Under the pieces are notes generated by a model. It made no database searches. It saw only the letters and a program-made list of their open reading frames with translations, and was not told where the DNA came from. A DNA stretch of 10,949 bases from Sulfuritalea sp. (GTDB lineage Bacteria > Pseudomonadota > Gammaproteobacteria > Burkholderiales > Rhodocyclaceae): the NCBI GenBank assembly GCA_026399445.1, contig JAPLRA010000086.1, forward strand, positions 1 to 10,949, read 5' to 3'. The stretch's first letter is position 1. The number at the start of each line of letters is the position of its first letter. This document shows positions 1 through 7,309 of this stretch, piece after piece. The position numbers and the translations under genes were made by a program.

Positions 1-2529
1 CATGTCGCCGGTGACGAAAACCACCGGCAGCAAATCCTTGTGATAGAGCACCTTCTCGCGCAATGTGCGCCTGATTTCCACCACTTCGGAGACCGGCACC
101 ATCTGGCCGTCACGACTGCGTACCTTGAGCTTGAGCAACTGATCGATGCTGTTCTGACGCTCCGCGGGCAGGACGATGCGCACGGGGATCTCGTATTTGA
201 CGTCGCCGTCATGGACCGGCGTCACGTCTTCGCCGGACAGTCCCATGCGCACTACGTCAACAATGTCCTTTTGCGCCACACCGAGCAGCGCCGCCTTGGC
301 CTGGGCCACGCGCAGCACCAGCTTTTCCGCGTCCGCGTCGACCGAATCGTCCACGCCAACGATATCTGTCGTGCTCTCGAAGGCTGCGCGTACCTGCTTC
401 GCCACGGCGATCTGCCCGGCATAGTCGGGGCCGTAGATCTCGGCGACGATCGGCGACATCACCGGCGGCCCCGGCGGCACTTCGACCACCTTGGCATTGC
501 CGCCATGCTTCTTCGCCACGGCCACCACCCGGTCGCGCACCGAAACGGCAATCTCATGGCTCTGGCGATGGCGCTGCTTGCCGCCCACCAGATTCACCTG
601 AATGTCACCCATTTCCGGCGCACTGCGCAGGTAGTACTGGCGCACCAGACCGTTGAAGTTGATCGGGCTGGCGGCGCCTGCATAGGCCTGGTAGTCGGCG
701 ACCTCCGCCACCTGCGCAATCTCGGCAGACATTTCGCGCAGCACCTTGGCGGTTTCCTCGAGCGGCGTGCCAACCGGCATGTCGAGCACGATCTGGAACT
801 CGCTCTTGTTGTCGAAAGGCAGCATCTTCAGCACCACCAGCTTGAAGAAGCCGAGGCTGACCGAGGCAAGGATCGCCACCAGAATGCCGAGCCACAGCTT
901 GCGTCGCGCCGCCTGCCCGGTACGCGGATCGAGGAGCGGCGTCATGATGCGGCGGAAGAAGCGGTCGAGCTTGCCCGTCAGCGGATCGGCGTGGCCGCCA
1001 TCGCTGCCGTGGCCGGCCGGCTTCATCATCTTCAGGGCCAGCCAGGGGGTAATGACGAAAGCAATCGCCAGGGAAATGAACATGCCCATCGACGCGTTGA
1101 TCGGGATCGGGCTCATGTACGGCCCCATCAAGCCGGAAACAAAGGCCATCGGCAGCAGCGCCGCGATCACGGTGAAGGTGGCCAGTATCGTCGGCCCGCC
1201 GACCTCATCAACCGCGGGCGGGATAATCTGCCACAGCGGCTTGTCGGGGTGCAGCAGGGACCAGCGATGGATGTTCTCCACCACCACGATGGCATCGTCG
1301 ACCAGGATGCCGATGGAAAAGATCAGCGCAAACAGCGACACGCGATTGAGCGTGAAGCCATAGGCCCAAGACGCAAACAGTGTGGCCGCGAGCGTCAGCG
1401 TCACCGCCGTGCCAACGATCACCGCCTCGCGCCGGCCCAAGGCAAACAGGACCAGCAGGACGACAAAGCCGGTGGCGAACACCAGCTTGCCAATCAGCTT
1501 CTGTGCCTTGTCGGTTGCCGTGGCGCCGTAGTTGCGCGTCACGGTGAATTCAACGCCTTCGGGAATCACGGTGCCCTTGAGCCCTTCGGCGCGGGCAATT
1601 ACGGCTTCCGCAACATCAGCGGCGTTGACGCCGGGCTTCTTGGATACCGACAGCGTCACCGCAGGCGACTCCCCCTTGCGGTCTCCATGCCAGACGTAGC
1701 GCAGCGGCTGGTCGGCGCCATCGACCACCTGGGCGACGTCGGCCAGATACACCGGCTTGCGCTCGAAGACGCCGACCACCAGACGCTTCACGTCTGCCGC
1801 GGATTCTATGTAGGTGCCGGTCTGGACCAGCACCTCGCGGTTGCCGCTGACCAGGCTGCCGGCCGGCTGGGAGGCATTCGACACCTGCAAGGCCGCCTTC
1901 AGATCCTGCGCGGTGATGCCATGCGCATTCATCCGATCGACGTCCATGACGACACGAATCACGTGGCCGGGGCCGCCGATGGTGGCCACGTCGCGCGTAC
2001 CGGGAATGCGCTTCAGATCGATCTCGGTGGCGCGCGCCACCTGCTGCATTTCGAAGGCGGACTTGAGCGGATCGGTGCTGTAAAAGGTCAGCGTAACGAT
2101 GGGTACGTCATCGATGCCCTTGGGCTTGATGATCGGCTCCATGACGCCGAGATTGGGCGACAGCCAGTCGCGATGGGAATTTATGGTGTCGTAGAGGCGC
2201 ACCAGGGCCTGGATCGGGTCCTCGCCAACCTGGTACTGTACGGTAATCACCGCCATGCCCGGACGCGAGACCGAATAGATGTGTTCGATGCCGGCAATGC
2301 GGGACAGCACCTGCTCTGCGGGGCGCGCTACCAGAGCCTCGACGTCGCGGGCCGACGCCCCCGGGAAGGGGACGAAGACATTGGCCATGGTGACGTTGAT
2401 CTGCGGCTCTTCCTCCCGCGGCGTGATCAGCGTCGCGCCCACGCCAAGGAGCAGCGCGATCAGCGCGATCAAGGGCGTCAGGGAATTCCTGAGAAAGTAT
2501 TCCGCGATCCTGCCTGAAATTCCCACCAT
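1..2529 (-). CDS. RND-superfamily efflux pump, inner-membrane permease (partial, C-terminus off the left edge)
   Basis: This is a proton-driven RND efflux permease of the inner membrane (AcrB/HAE-like). Reading the minus strand from the ATG at 2529 gives 843 codons with no stop before the edge. Family members are about 1,030-1,080 residues, so roughly the last 200 (the final membrane helices) are missing. Visible are a first membrane helix near residues 15-35, then ITPREEEPQI and the porter-domain start VPFPGASARDVEALV. Membrane helix 4 carries GILVDDAIVVVENIHR, with the paired aspartates at D411-D412 matching the proton-relay pair of AcrB (D407/D408). A second porter half near residues 560-840 includes MLPFDNKSEFQIVLDMP. 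The DD pair favours an organic-substrate (HAE-type) pump over a heavy-metal (HME) one, but the substrate is unknown. The start is preceded by AGAGGTG. It is the third gene after the adaptor and SQR, 134 nt behind SQR. Confidence 0.93.
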   Translation of the reverse strand, partial: MVGISGRIAEYFLRNSLTPLIALIALLLGVGATLITPREEEPQINVTMANVFVPFPGASARDVEALVARPAEQVLSRIAGIEHIYSVSRPGMAVITVQYQVGEDPIQALVRLYDTINSHRDWLSPNLGVMEPIIKPKGIDDVPIVTLTFYSTDPLKSAFEMQQVARATEIDLKRIPGTRDVATIGGPGHVIRVVMDVDRMNAHGITAQDLKAALQVSNASQPAGSLVSGNREVLVQTGTYIESAADVKRLVVGVFERKPVYLADVAQVVDGADQPLRYVWHGDRKGESPAVTLSVSKKPGVNAADVAEAVIARAEGLKGTVIPEGVEFTVTRNYGATATDKAQKLIGKLVFATGFVVLLVLFALGRREAVIVGTAVTLTLAATLFASWAYGFTLNRVSLFALIFSIGILVDDAIVVVENIHRWSLLHPDKPLWQIIPPAVDEVGGPTILATFTVIAALLPMAFVSGLMGPYMSPIPINASMGMFISLAIAFVITPWLALKMMKPAGHGSDGGHADPLTGKLDRFFRRIMTPLLDPRTGQAARRKLWLGILVAILASVSLGFFKLVVLKMLPFDNKSEFQIVLDMPVGTPLEETAKVLREMSAEIAQVAEVADYQAYAGAASPINFNGLVRQYYLRSAPEMGDIQVNLVGGKQRHRQSHEIAVSVRDRVVAVAKKHGGNAKVVEVPPGPPVMSPIVAEIYGPDYAGQIAVAKQVRAAFESTTDIVGVDDSVDADAEKLVLRVAQAKAALLGVAQKDIVDVVRMGLSGEDVTPVHDGDVKYEIPVRIVLPAERQNSIDQLLKLKVRSRDGQMVPVSEVVEIRRTLREKVLYHKDLLPVVFVTGDM

Positions 2530-2558
2530 CACCTCTGTTTGAAACCGCCGTTAAAAGA

Positions 2559-2656
2559 GTCGACGCAAAGACGCAGAGGAGCAGGCGGGAAAGTCAGTCC
2601 GTTTCTGTCAGGCCTCTCTGTCTATTGATCCGCTTTGCTCGCGTCCTCGCGTCGAC
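2559..2656. repeat. 98-bp imperfect palindrome in the SQR-RND gap
   Basis: The gap between SQR and the pump holds two 16-nt ends in inverted orientation, GTCGACGCAAAGACGC at 2559-2574 and GCGTCCTCGCGTCGAC at 2641-2656. They match at 14 of 16 positions, and a weaker match continues inward. The form resembles a small MITE-like or REP-like intergenic element, or an intercistronic hairpin that sets the SQR to pump expression ratio. There is no T-run, so it does not look like an intrinsic terminator. No gene is visible here. Confidence 0.5.
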
Positions 2657-2663
2657 CTTGTGC

Positions 2664-3938
2664 TTACTTGTCCTTCAACTTCATGATGCCCAATGAGTTG
2701 AGCACCATCTTTTCGAACACGTGCTCGCTGGTGCCCTTCCTGATCTTGCGCATGTAAAACTTTTCGAAGGCGATCTTTGCCAGATGCACCCATTTGCCCT
2801 GCGATAACCAGCTCACATTGCGCGGAGGAATTTGCGGCAGCGCCACGAAGCAGGCCCCGTTGTCGCCGAAGTCAGCCAGGCAAACCGCGTTCCACGTGGC
2901 CTTGTGCGTCGGCTCCTTGCCGTCCATTGCTTCACGAATGTTGTGCACCGTGGCGTTGACCATCGACTCGATCATGTAGCCGGTCTTCGGCGCGCCGGTA
3001 GGCACCGGTGTTGCCTCGACCGGCGGAATCGCAACGCAGACGCCCACCGAATAAATGTTCTTGAACTTCGGATTGCGCTGAAAGGCGTCGATCAGGATGA
3101 AGCCGCGCGGATTGGTCAGGCCCTCGATGCCGAACACGGCATCGATACCCTTGAAGGCCGGCAGCATCATCGAGTACTTGAACTCGAGCACATGTTCCTT
3201 TTTCGGCGTGCCGTCATCATTGTGTTCCGTGACGTACATCTTGCCGGCCTCGACCTTGGTGGTCTTGGCATTGCAGATCCACTTGATGTGGCGGTCGCGC
3301 ATGACCGACTCCATCAGACCCTTGGAATCGCCAACGCCGCCCAGCCCGAGATGCCCGATGTAGGGTTCGGCTGTAACGAAGGTCATCGGAACCTTGTCGC
3401 GAATCTTGCGCCGACGCAGATCGGTATCCATGATCATGGCGAACTCGTAGGCCGGACCGTAACACGACGCCATCTGCACCGCACCCACGACCACGTGACC
3501 GGGGTCCTTGACGAATTCCTGCCAGGCTTTTTCCGCCTCGACCGCATGATCGACGTGGCAAATCGAATGAGTGTGGCCATTCGGTCCGAGGCCTTCGACT
3601 TCCTCGAAAGCCAGTTTGGGGCCGGTGGCGATCACCAGGAAATCGTAGTCGATGCTGCGACCATCGTCGAGCTCGATCTGATTCTTGTCGGGATGGACAC
3701 GCTTGGCGCCGACCGGAATGAAGTCGACCTTTTTCTTCGCCAGCAAGGGAGCGATTTCCACCTCGATATCGCCCCGCTTGCGCCAATCGACCGCGACCCA
3801 GGGATTCGACGGCGTGAAATGGTGCATCGGATTGTTGGAAATCACCGTCAGCTTGTCGCCTGAGCGAAGCATTTCACTCATTTCATAGGCTGCGGGCATG
3901 CCACCGATGCCGGCGCCGAGAATTACGATGTGGGCCAT
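2664..3938 (-). CDS. sqr: sulfide:quinone oxidoreductase
   Basis: This flavoprotein (424 residues) oxidises sulfide to sulfur or polysulfide and passes the electrons to the membrane quinone pool. The N-terminus has the FAD-binding fold ILGAGIGGMPAAYEM (residues 5-19), and the second nucleotide-fold segment LVIATGPKLAFE is at 101-112. Three cysteines stand where the redox-active trio of the Acidithiobacillus ferrooxidans enzyme lies (C128, C160, C356): C127 in HSICHVDHA, C159 in MASCYGPAYE and C353 in WNAVCLADFGD. The motifs EPYIGHLGLGGVGDSKG and PVPTGAPKTGYMIESMV are also typical. The C-terminal stretch KWVHLAKIAFEKFYMRKIRK is basic and amphipathic, as expected of the membrane-attached tail. 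The start has an excellent ribosome site. Placement between an efflux adaptor and its pump is unusual and suggests export or stress handling linked to sulfide. Flavocytochrome c sulfide dehydrogenase is less likely, given the alignment of all three cysteines. Confidence 0.93.
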   Translation of the reverse strand: MAHIVILGAGIGGMPAAYEMSEMLRSGDKLTVISNNPMHHFTPSNPWVAVDWRKRGDIEVEIAPLLAKKKVDFIPVGAKRVHPDKNQIELDDGRSIDYDFLVIATGPKLAFEEVEGLGPNGHTHSICHVDHAVEAEKAWQEFVKDPGHVVVGAVQMASCYGPAYEFAMIMDTDLRRRKIRDKVPMTFVTAEPYIGHLGLGGVGDSKGLMESVMRDRHIKWICNAKTTKVEAGKMYVTEHNDDGTPKKEHVLEFKYSMMLPAFKGIDAVFGIEGLTNPRGFILIDAFQRNPKFKNIYSVGVCVAIPPVEATPVPTGAPKTGYMIESMVNATVHNIREAMDGKEPTHKATWNAVCLADFGDNGACFVALPQIPPRNVSWLSQGKWVHLAKIAFEKFYMRKIRKGTSEHVFEKMVLNSLGIMKLKDK

Positions 3939-3945
3939 TACGTCT

Positions 3946-3951
3946 CCTCCT
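3946..3951 (-). promoter_or_regulatory. ribosome binding site of sqr
   Basis: AGGAGG on the minus strand, 7 nt before the ATG at 3938. It is a full-strength Shine-Dalgarno sequence and fixes the SQR start. The adaptor gene upstream has no such site. Confidence 0.9.
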
Positions 3952-4045
3952 GAGTCTGGTTATAAGCGAACAGGAGAGTATCAGACCATAAACGCGAAAC
4001 GGTCATTATTCGAGTTGTTGTAGCCATGACTGAATTTGATCGATG

Positions 4046-5086
4046 TCAGTGCGCAGCCGGCGTCTTCAGGTCGATCCCGGCCTTGACGGGCACCAGACTC
4101 ACCCGCTCGCCGGGGTTGATGCCGGCCAGCACTTCGAGTTCGCCGCCGGACACCGCTTCGCCCAACCGCACCTGGCGCAGGCGCGCGCCGCCTTTGTCGT
4201 CCACTATATACACTGCGGTAACTTCGCCACGCCGGAGAACTGCCGCTGCCGGCACGGCGAGTTTCTGCGCCCGACCGATGGTGAAATGGGCCCGCGCGTA
4301 AGCGCCGGGCACCACGCCCTCGATGTTTTCCGGAAGGTACAGGCGCGCCATCGCGGTATGGCTGCGAGCATCCACCGTGGGCAATATTTCGACGCGAACC
4401 GCGTCAACCCAGATGCCGGTTTCCGGAAACTCGACCCGCGCGCGGCTGGCTTTCTTCAGTTCAGCCAGTTTGTACTGGGGCAGGCTGGCGACCACGCGCA
4501 AGCCCCTGGGATCAAACACCGTCACCAGCGGCCTGCCGGGGGCCGCCATCTCGCCCGACTCGACATGTCGTTGCGCCACCACGCCAGCGAAAGGCGCGGT
4601 GACCGATCCGTGCGACAGCCCGGCCCCGGAGGATGCCGCCGTCCCCTGCGCCGCCTGCCATGTCGCGGCAGCCTGATCGAGTGCGGCCTGACTGACGAAC
4701 TTCTGCGCATGAAGATTCTTTGTCCGTTCATACGCGACGCGGGCCTGCTCCAGCGTGGCCCGCGCACTGGCGTCCGAGCCGGCCGCCTCGCGCGCATCGA
4801 GCCGCATCAACAGTTCGCCTTGCTTGACCCGTTGCCCGGCATCAACGCGAACATCGAGCACGCGGCCGGCAATCTGCGCCGCGACCGTGGCCTGATGCAC
4901 CGCCTCGACCGTAGCCTCGACCGGAAAGCCGAGATCGACTTCACGCAATTGGACGACCACGCTGGTCGGCGCCGCGTCTGCCGCAAAAGAAGAACTGCTC
5001 GCCGGCAAAAAGCCGGCGAGCAGGAAACCAAGGGCGGTCAGAAGGAGGAGAGAGCCCTTGGGGAGGAGACGGGGAAGTATCAGCAT
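4046..5086 (-). CDS. RND efflux periplasmic adaptor (membrane fusion protein, HlyD/AcrA type)
   Basis: This is the periplasmic adaptor that joins an RND pump to an outer-membrane channel; no channel gene is in the window. I start it at the ATG at 5086 (346 residues). This gives a clean signal peptide: MLILPRLLPKG, a Leu/Ala-rich core, then ASSSSFAADA. The frame stays open to an ATG at 5191, but that adds 35 residues unlike a secreted N-terminus. The paired lipoyl half-motifs are IAGRVLDVRVDAGQRVKQGE and TAPFAGVVAQRHVESGEMA. Between them is an alpha-helical hairpin (ARATLEQARVAYERTKNL and following). Beta-barrel and membrane-proximal parts follow, with VVPGAYARAHF and VPAAAVLRRGE. No Shine-Dalgarno precedes 5086, and the predicted transcription start coincides with it. 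It heads the operon and ends 107 nt before sqr. Confidence 0.9.
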   Translation of the reverse strand: MLILPRLLPKGSLLLLTALGFLLAGFLPASSSSFAADAAPTSVVVQLREVDLGFPVEATVEAVHQATVAAQIAGRVLDVRVDAGQRVKQGELLMRLDAREAAGSDASARATLEQARVAYERTKNLHAQKFVSQAALDQAAATWQAAQGTAASSGAGLSHGSVTAPFAGVVAQRHVESGEMAAPGRPLVTVFDPRGLRVVASLPQYKLAELKKASRARVEFPETGIWVDAVRVEILPTVDARSHTAMARLYLPENIEGVVPGAYARAHFTIGRAQKLAVPAAAVLRRGEVTAVYIVDDKGGARLRQVRLGEAVSGGELEVLAGINPGERVSLVPVKAGIDLKTPAAH

Positions 5087-5110
5087 GAATATCAGTATAT
5101 GCTTATATTC
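5087..5110. promoter_or_regulatory. interrupted palindrome, ArsR-type operator candidate
   Basis: Perfect 6-bp arms GAATAT (5087-5092) and ATATTC (5105-5110) flank a 12-bp AT-rich centre. The site covers the -10 element of the adaptor-sqr-pump promoter. The size, AT-richness and position over -10 fit repressors of the ArsR/SmtB family, which include the sulfide/persulfide-responsive BigR and SqrR. That is a family-level analogy; no regulator gene is in the window. Confidence 0.5.
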
Positions 5111-5122
5111 GCAAAAAATCAA
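5094..5122 (-). promoter_or_regulatory. sigma70-like promoter of the adaptor-sqr-pump operon
   Basis: On the minus strand, TTGATT (5122-5117) and TATACT (5099-5094) are separated by exactly 17 bp. They match the consensus at 4 of 6 and 5 of 6 positions. Transcription should start about 7 nt further on, near 5087, immediately next to the adaptor ATG at 5086. Confidence 0.55.
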
Positions 5123-5267
5123 GCCCGGCTCCAAAAAATGACCCCCCTCCGGCCGAGATGCGCCACAGGTCAGCGCGCGCGGGAAATACATTGATATATA
5201 AAGCTTTTTATCTCAAGAATTGCCGGGCAAAGCGAACGGATGAAAGTCCTGGTCAAGTGATGCTCAT

Positions 5268-5281
5268 TTGATCCTGATCAA
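5268..5281. promoter_or_regulatory. FNR/ANR/DNR box upstream of nirS
   Basis: TTGATCCTGATCAA is a perfect TTGAT-N4-ATCAA match to the shared consensus of the oxygen-responsive FNR/ANR and nitric-oxide-responsive DNR/NNR activators. Its centre is 91 nt before the nirS ATG. If TATAAG at 5320-5325 is the -10, the centre lies roughly 57 nt upstream of transcription start. That is nearer a class I (about -61.5) than a class II (-41.5) position, but the -10 assignment is tentative. It lies in the intergenic region shared with the divergent operon, about 170 nt from that operon's own -10. Confidence 0.8.
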
Positions 5282-5335
5282 AAGAACGAAAGCCAATGTC
5301 GGGCACCCTCCGCGCTCGCTATAAGCGATTTTTAT

Positions 5336-5354
5336 TTATATATCAATAATATAA
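5336..5354. promoter_or_regulatory. AT-rich palindrome just upstream of the nirS ribosome site
   Basis: TTATAT (5336-5341) and ATATAA (5349-5354) are perfect inverted arms with a 7-nt spacer. They end 1 nt before the G-rich ribosome site GGGGGAG (5356-5362) of nirS. The site probably lies in the 5' untranslated leader. It could be a protein site or simply AT-rich leader. Confidence 0.3.
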
Positions 5355-5365
5355 AGGGGGAGAGC

Positions 5366-7061
5366 ATGGAGAATTACCGCTACTCGGCCTGGCGCAAAGC
5401 CGGACTGATCATTGCACTGACGCTGCCGCTGGGGGTGGCCACGGTCACTGCCCAGGTCAAGACCCAGGAACAAAGAAACCCGTCCGAGAAAAGCTACCAG
5501 GCGGGTGACTCGTCGCCCGTCGGCGCGGCGATAGTCCACCAGAACACCAACCCCAAGGCGCCACCGATGACCGAGGTGGAGTTCCAGACGGGTGCAAACA
5601 TTTACTTCCAGCGCTGCGCCGGCTGCCACGGCGTGCTGCGCAAGGGCGCCACCGGCAAGCCGCTGACAGTACGGCTCGCCCGGTGGCATGCCGAACTGGG
5701 GCACCTCGGGCGAACTGACCGATGCCGAAGTCAACCTGATGGCGCGCTACATCCAGCAGGAGCCGCCGACGCCGCCGGAATGGGGTATGAAGGAAATGAT
5801 GGCCTCGCTCAAGGTCACCGTGCCGCCCTCCAAGCGCCCGACCAAAAAGATGAACAAGCTCGACCTGGGCAACCTGTTCTCCGTCACCTTGCGTGACGCG
5901 GGCGAGATTGCACTGATCGACGGCAAGACGAAGAAGATCGTCAAGATCCTCAAGACCGGCTACGCGGTGCACATTTCGCGCATGTCGCAATCCGGCCGCT
6001 ACCTCTATGTCATCGGTCGCGATGCCCGCATCAACCTGATCGACCTGTGGATGGAAGAACCCGGCAACGTCGCCGAGATCAAGGTCGGCCTCGAAGCACG
6101 TTCGGTCGAGACCTCCAAGTTCAAGGGCTACGAAGACAAGTACGCGATTGCCGGCACCTACTGGCCACCGCAATTTGTCATCATGGAAGGCGACACCCTG
6201 AAGCCGCTGCGCCTCGAATCGACGCGCGGCATGGTGGTCGGCACCCAGGAATACCATCCGGAGCCCCGTGTTGCGGCGATCGTCTCGTCGCACTACAACC
6301 CCGAGTTCATCGTCAATGCCAAGGAAACGGGCAAGATTCTGGTGGTCAACTACAAGGACCTGACCAACCTGAAAATCACCAGCATCAACGCCGCGCAGTT
6401 CCTCCACGACGGCGGCATGGATTCGACCGGGCGCTACTTCCTGGTCGCGGCCAACGCCTCGAACAAGATCGCCGTGGTCGACACCAAGGAAGACAAACTG
6501 GCCGCGCTGGTCGACGTGGGCAAGGTGCCGCACCCCGGTCGCGGCGCCAACTTCGTGCATCCGAAGTTCGGCCCGGCCCGGCCCCCCCCCCACCTCGGCG
6601 CCCAGACCATCCGCCTGATCGGTACCGACCCGGTGAAGCACAAGGATCAGGCCTGGCGCGTGGTGCAAACCCTCAAGGCGCAGGGTGGCGGTTCGCTGTT
6701 CATCAAGACCCATCCGAAGTCGACGAACCTGTGGGTCGATACGCCGCTCAATCCGGAAGCCGCCAACAGCCAGTCGATCGCCGTGTTCGACATCAGGAAT
6801 CTCGACAAGGGATACGAAGTGCTGCCGATCGGCGAATGGGCGGGTATCAAGGATGACGGCGCCAAGCGCATCGTCCAGCCGGAGTACAACATGGCCGGCG
6901 ACGAAGTCTGGTTCTCGGTATGGAGTGCCAAGGACAAGATCTCCGCGCTGGTCATCGTTGACGACAAGACGCGCAAGCTGAAGGCCGTGATCAAGGATCC
7001 GAAACTGATCACGCCGACCGGCAAGTTCAACATCCACAATACCCAGCACGACGTGTATTGA
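5366..7061 (+). pseudogene. nirS: cytochrome cd1 nitrite reductase, frame disrupted
   Basis: NirS is the periplasmic dimeric enzyme that reduces nitrite to nitric oxide in denitrification. The ATG at 5366 follows GGGGGAG. It begins a signal peptide (WRKAGLIIALTLPLGVATVTA), then the cytochrome c domain with the haem site CAGCH (5615-5629). After GKPLT the frame breaks at about 5668-5670. The reading resumes in the next frame with YGSPGGMPNWG, which carries the region of the Met haem ligand. About 17 residues that family members have between these points are absent, about 50 nt. The original frame continues out of register to a stop at 5894-5896; the downstream open frame has its own ATG at 5688. 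The d1 domain is otherwise near complete, with YAVHISRM (axial His at 5970), PHPGRGANFVHP, the two histidines I match to the catalytic pair (codons 6591 and 6711), and the family ending NTQHDVY. VWATS of the family is replaced by ARPPP at 6576-6590. No nir maturation genes are adjacent. Identity is certain; whether the break is biological is not. Confidence 0.93.
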
Positions 7062-7088
7062 TTCACAGGGTAGTTGCAGCAAGGCAAC

Positions 7089-7115
7089 CGGGGGCGCGAG
7101 CCCCCGTTTGGTTTT
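7089..7115 (+). terminator. rho-independent terminator of nirS
   Basis: A 7-bp all-G/C stem CGGGGGC (7089-7095) and GCCCCCG (7100-7106) with a GCGA tetraloop is followed by TTTGGTTTT. It lies 28 nt after the nirS stop and should end the nirS message before the sensor kinase gene. Confidence 0.85.
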
Positions 7116-7223
7116 AACGGCCCCCGAAGGGGATTCCCCGTTATGCAAAGCAACGGCCCCCGAGGGGGATTCCCCGTTATGCAAAGCAACGGCCCCAGAA
7201 GGGGATTCCCCGCTGTGCAAAGC
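7116..7223 (+). repeat. three tandem 36-bp hairpin repeats
   Basis: Three head-to-tail units lie at 7116-7151, 7152-7187 and 7188-7223 with no spacer between them. Each begins AACGGCCCC, contains GGGGATTCCCC, and ends TGCAAAGC. Copies 1 and 2 differ at one position; copy 3 carries a few substitutions. Inside each unit GGGG/CCCC and AACGG/CCGTT can pair, so the array can fold into successive hairpins. A partial fourth start (AAC) follows. The period is a multiple of three, so an open frame runs through it, but there is no sign that it is a gene. Confidence 0.85.
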
Positions 7224-7243
7224 AACCCGCGAGCAACGGCACA

Positions 7244-7267
7244 GCCACAATTTTGGAGTATTGTGGC
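7244..7267. promoter_or_regulatory. perfect inverted repeat upstream of the sensor kinase
   Basis: GCCACAAT (7244-7251) and ATTGTGGC (7260-7267) are perfect 8-bp arms around TTTGGAGT. The site ends 42 nt before the kinase ATG at 7310. It may be an operator for this gene or an RNA hairpin in its leader. I see no convincing -35/-10 pair beside it. The rest of 7224-7309 shows only the weak ribosome site AAGAGG near 7299. Confidence 0.45.
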
Positions 7268-7309
7268 AGTACCATAGTCAATAGCCTGACGGGTTCTGCA
7301 AGAGGATCA

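Noticed and set aside
40..2517. 825-codon open frame on the plus strand
   Set aside because: It is codon-register antisense to the RND pump. Its translation is His/Arg/Asp-rich without domains, while the minus strand gives a clear AcrB-like protein.
2832..3863. 343-codon open frame on the plus strand opposite sqr
   Set aside because: Antisense shadow with no ribosome site or domain; SQR on the minus strand is unambiguous.
3939..4045. Separate promoter for sqr in the 107-nt gap
   Set aside because: No convincing -35/-10 pair was found on the minus strand; only the ribosome site stands out.
5087..5191. Adaptor start at the ATG at 5191
   Set aside because: It lacks a ribosome site, adds 35 residues ahead of the signal peptide, and would place the operator and promoter inside the coding region.
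4043..5194. 383-codon open frame on the plus strand opposite the adaptor
   Set aside because: Antisense shadow; the minus strand has a signal peptide and lipoyl motifs.
7116..7223. CRISPR array
   Set aside because: The 36-bp period is in the CRISPR repeat size range, but the units are contiguous with no spacers, and no cas genes are present.
5457..7250. 597-codon open frame on the minus strand opposite nirS
   Set aside because: It is an antisense shadow in GC-rich sequence; nirS on the plus strand accounts for the region.
7074..7277. 67-codon open frame with a 12-residue repeat (NGPRRGFPVMQS)
   Set aside because: It overlaps the terminator, has no ribosome site, and is repetitive only because the 36-bp DNA repeat is a multiple of three.
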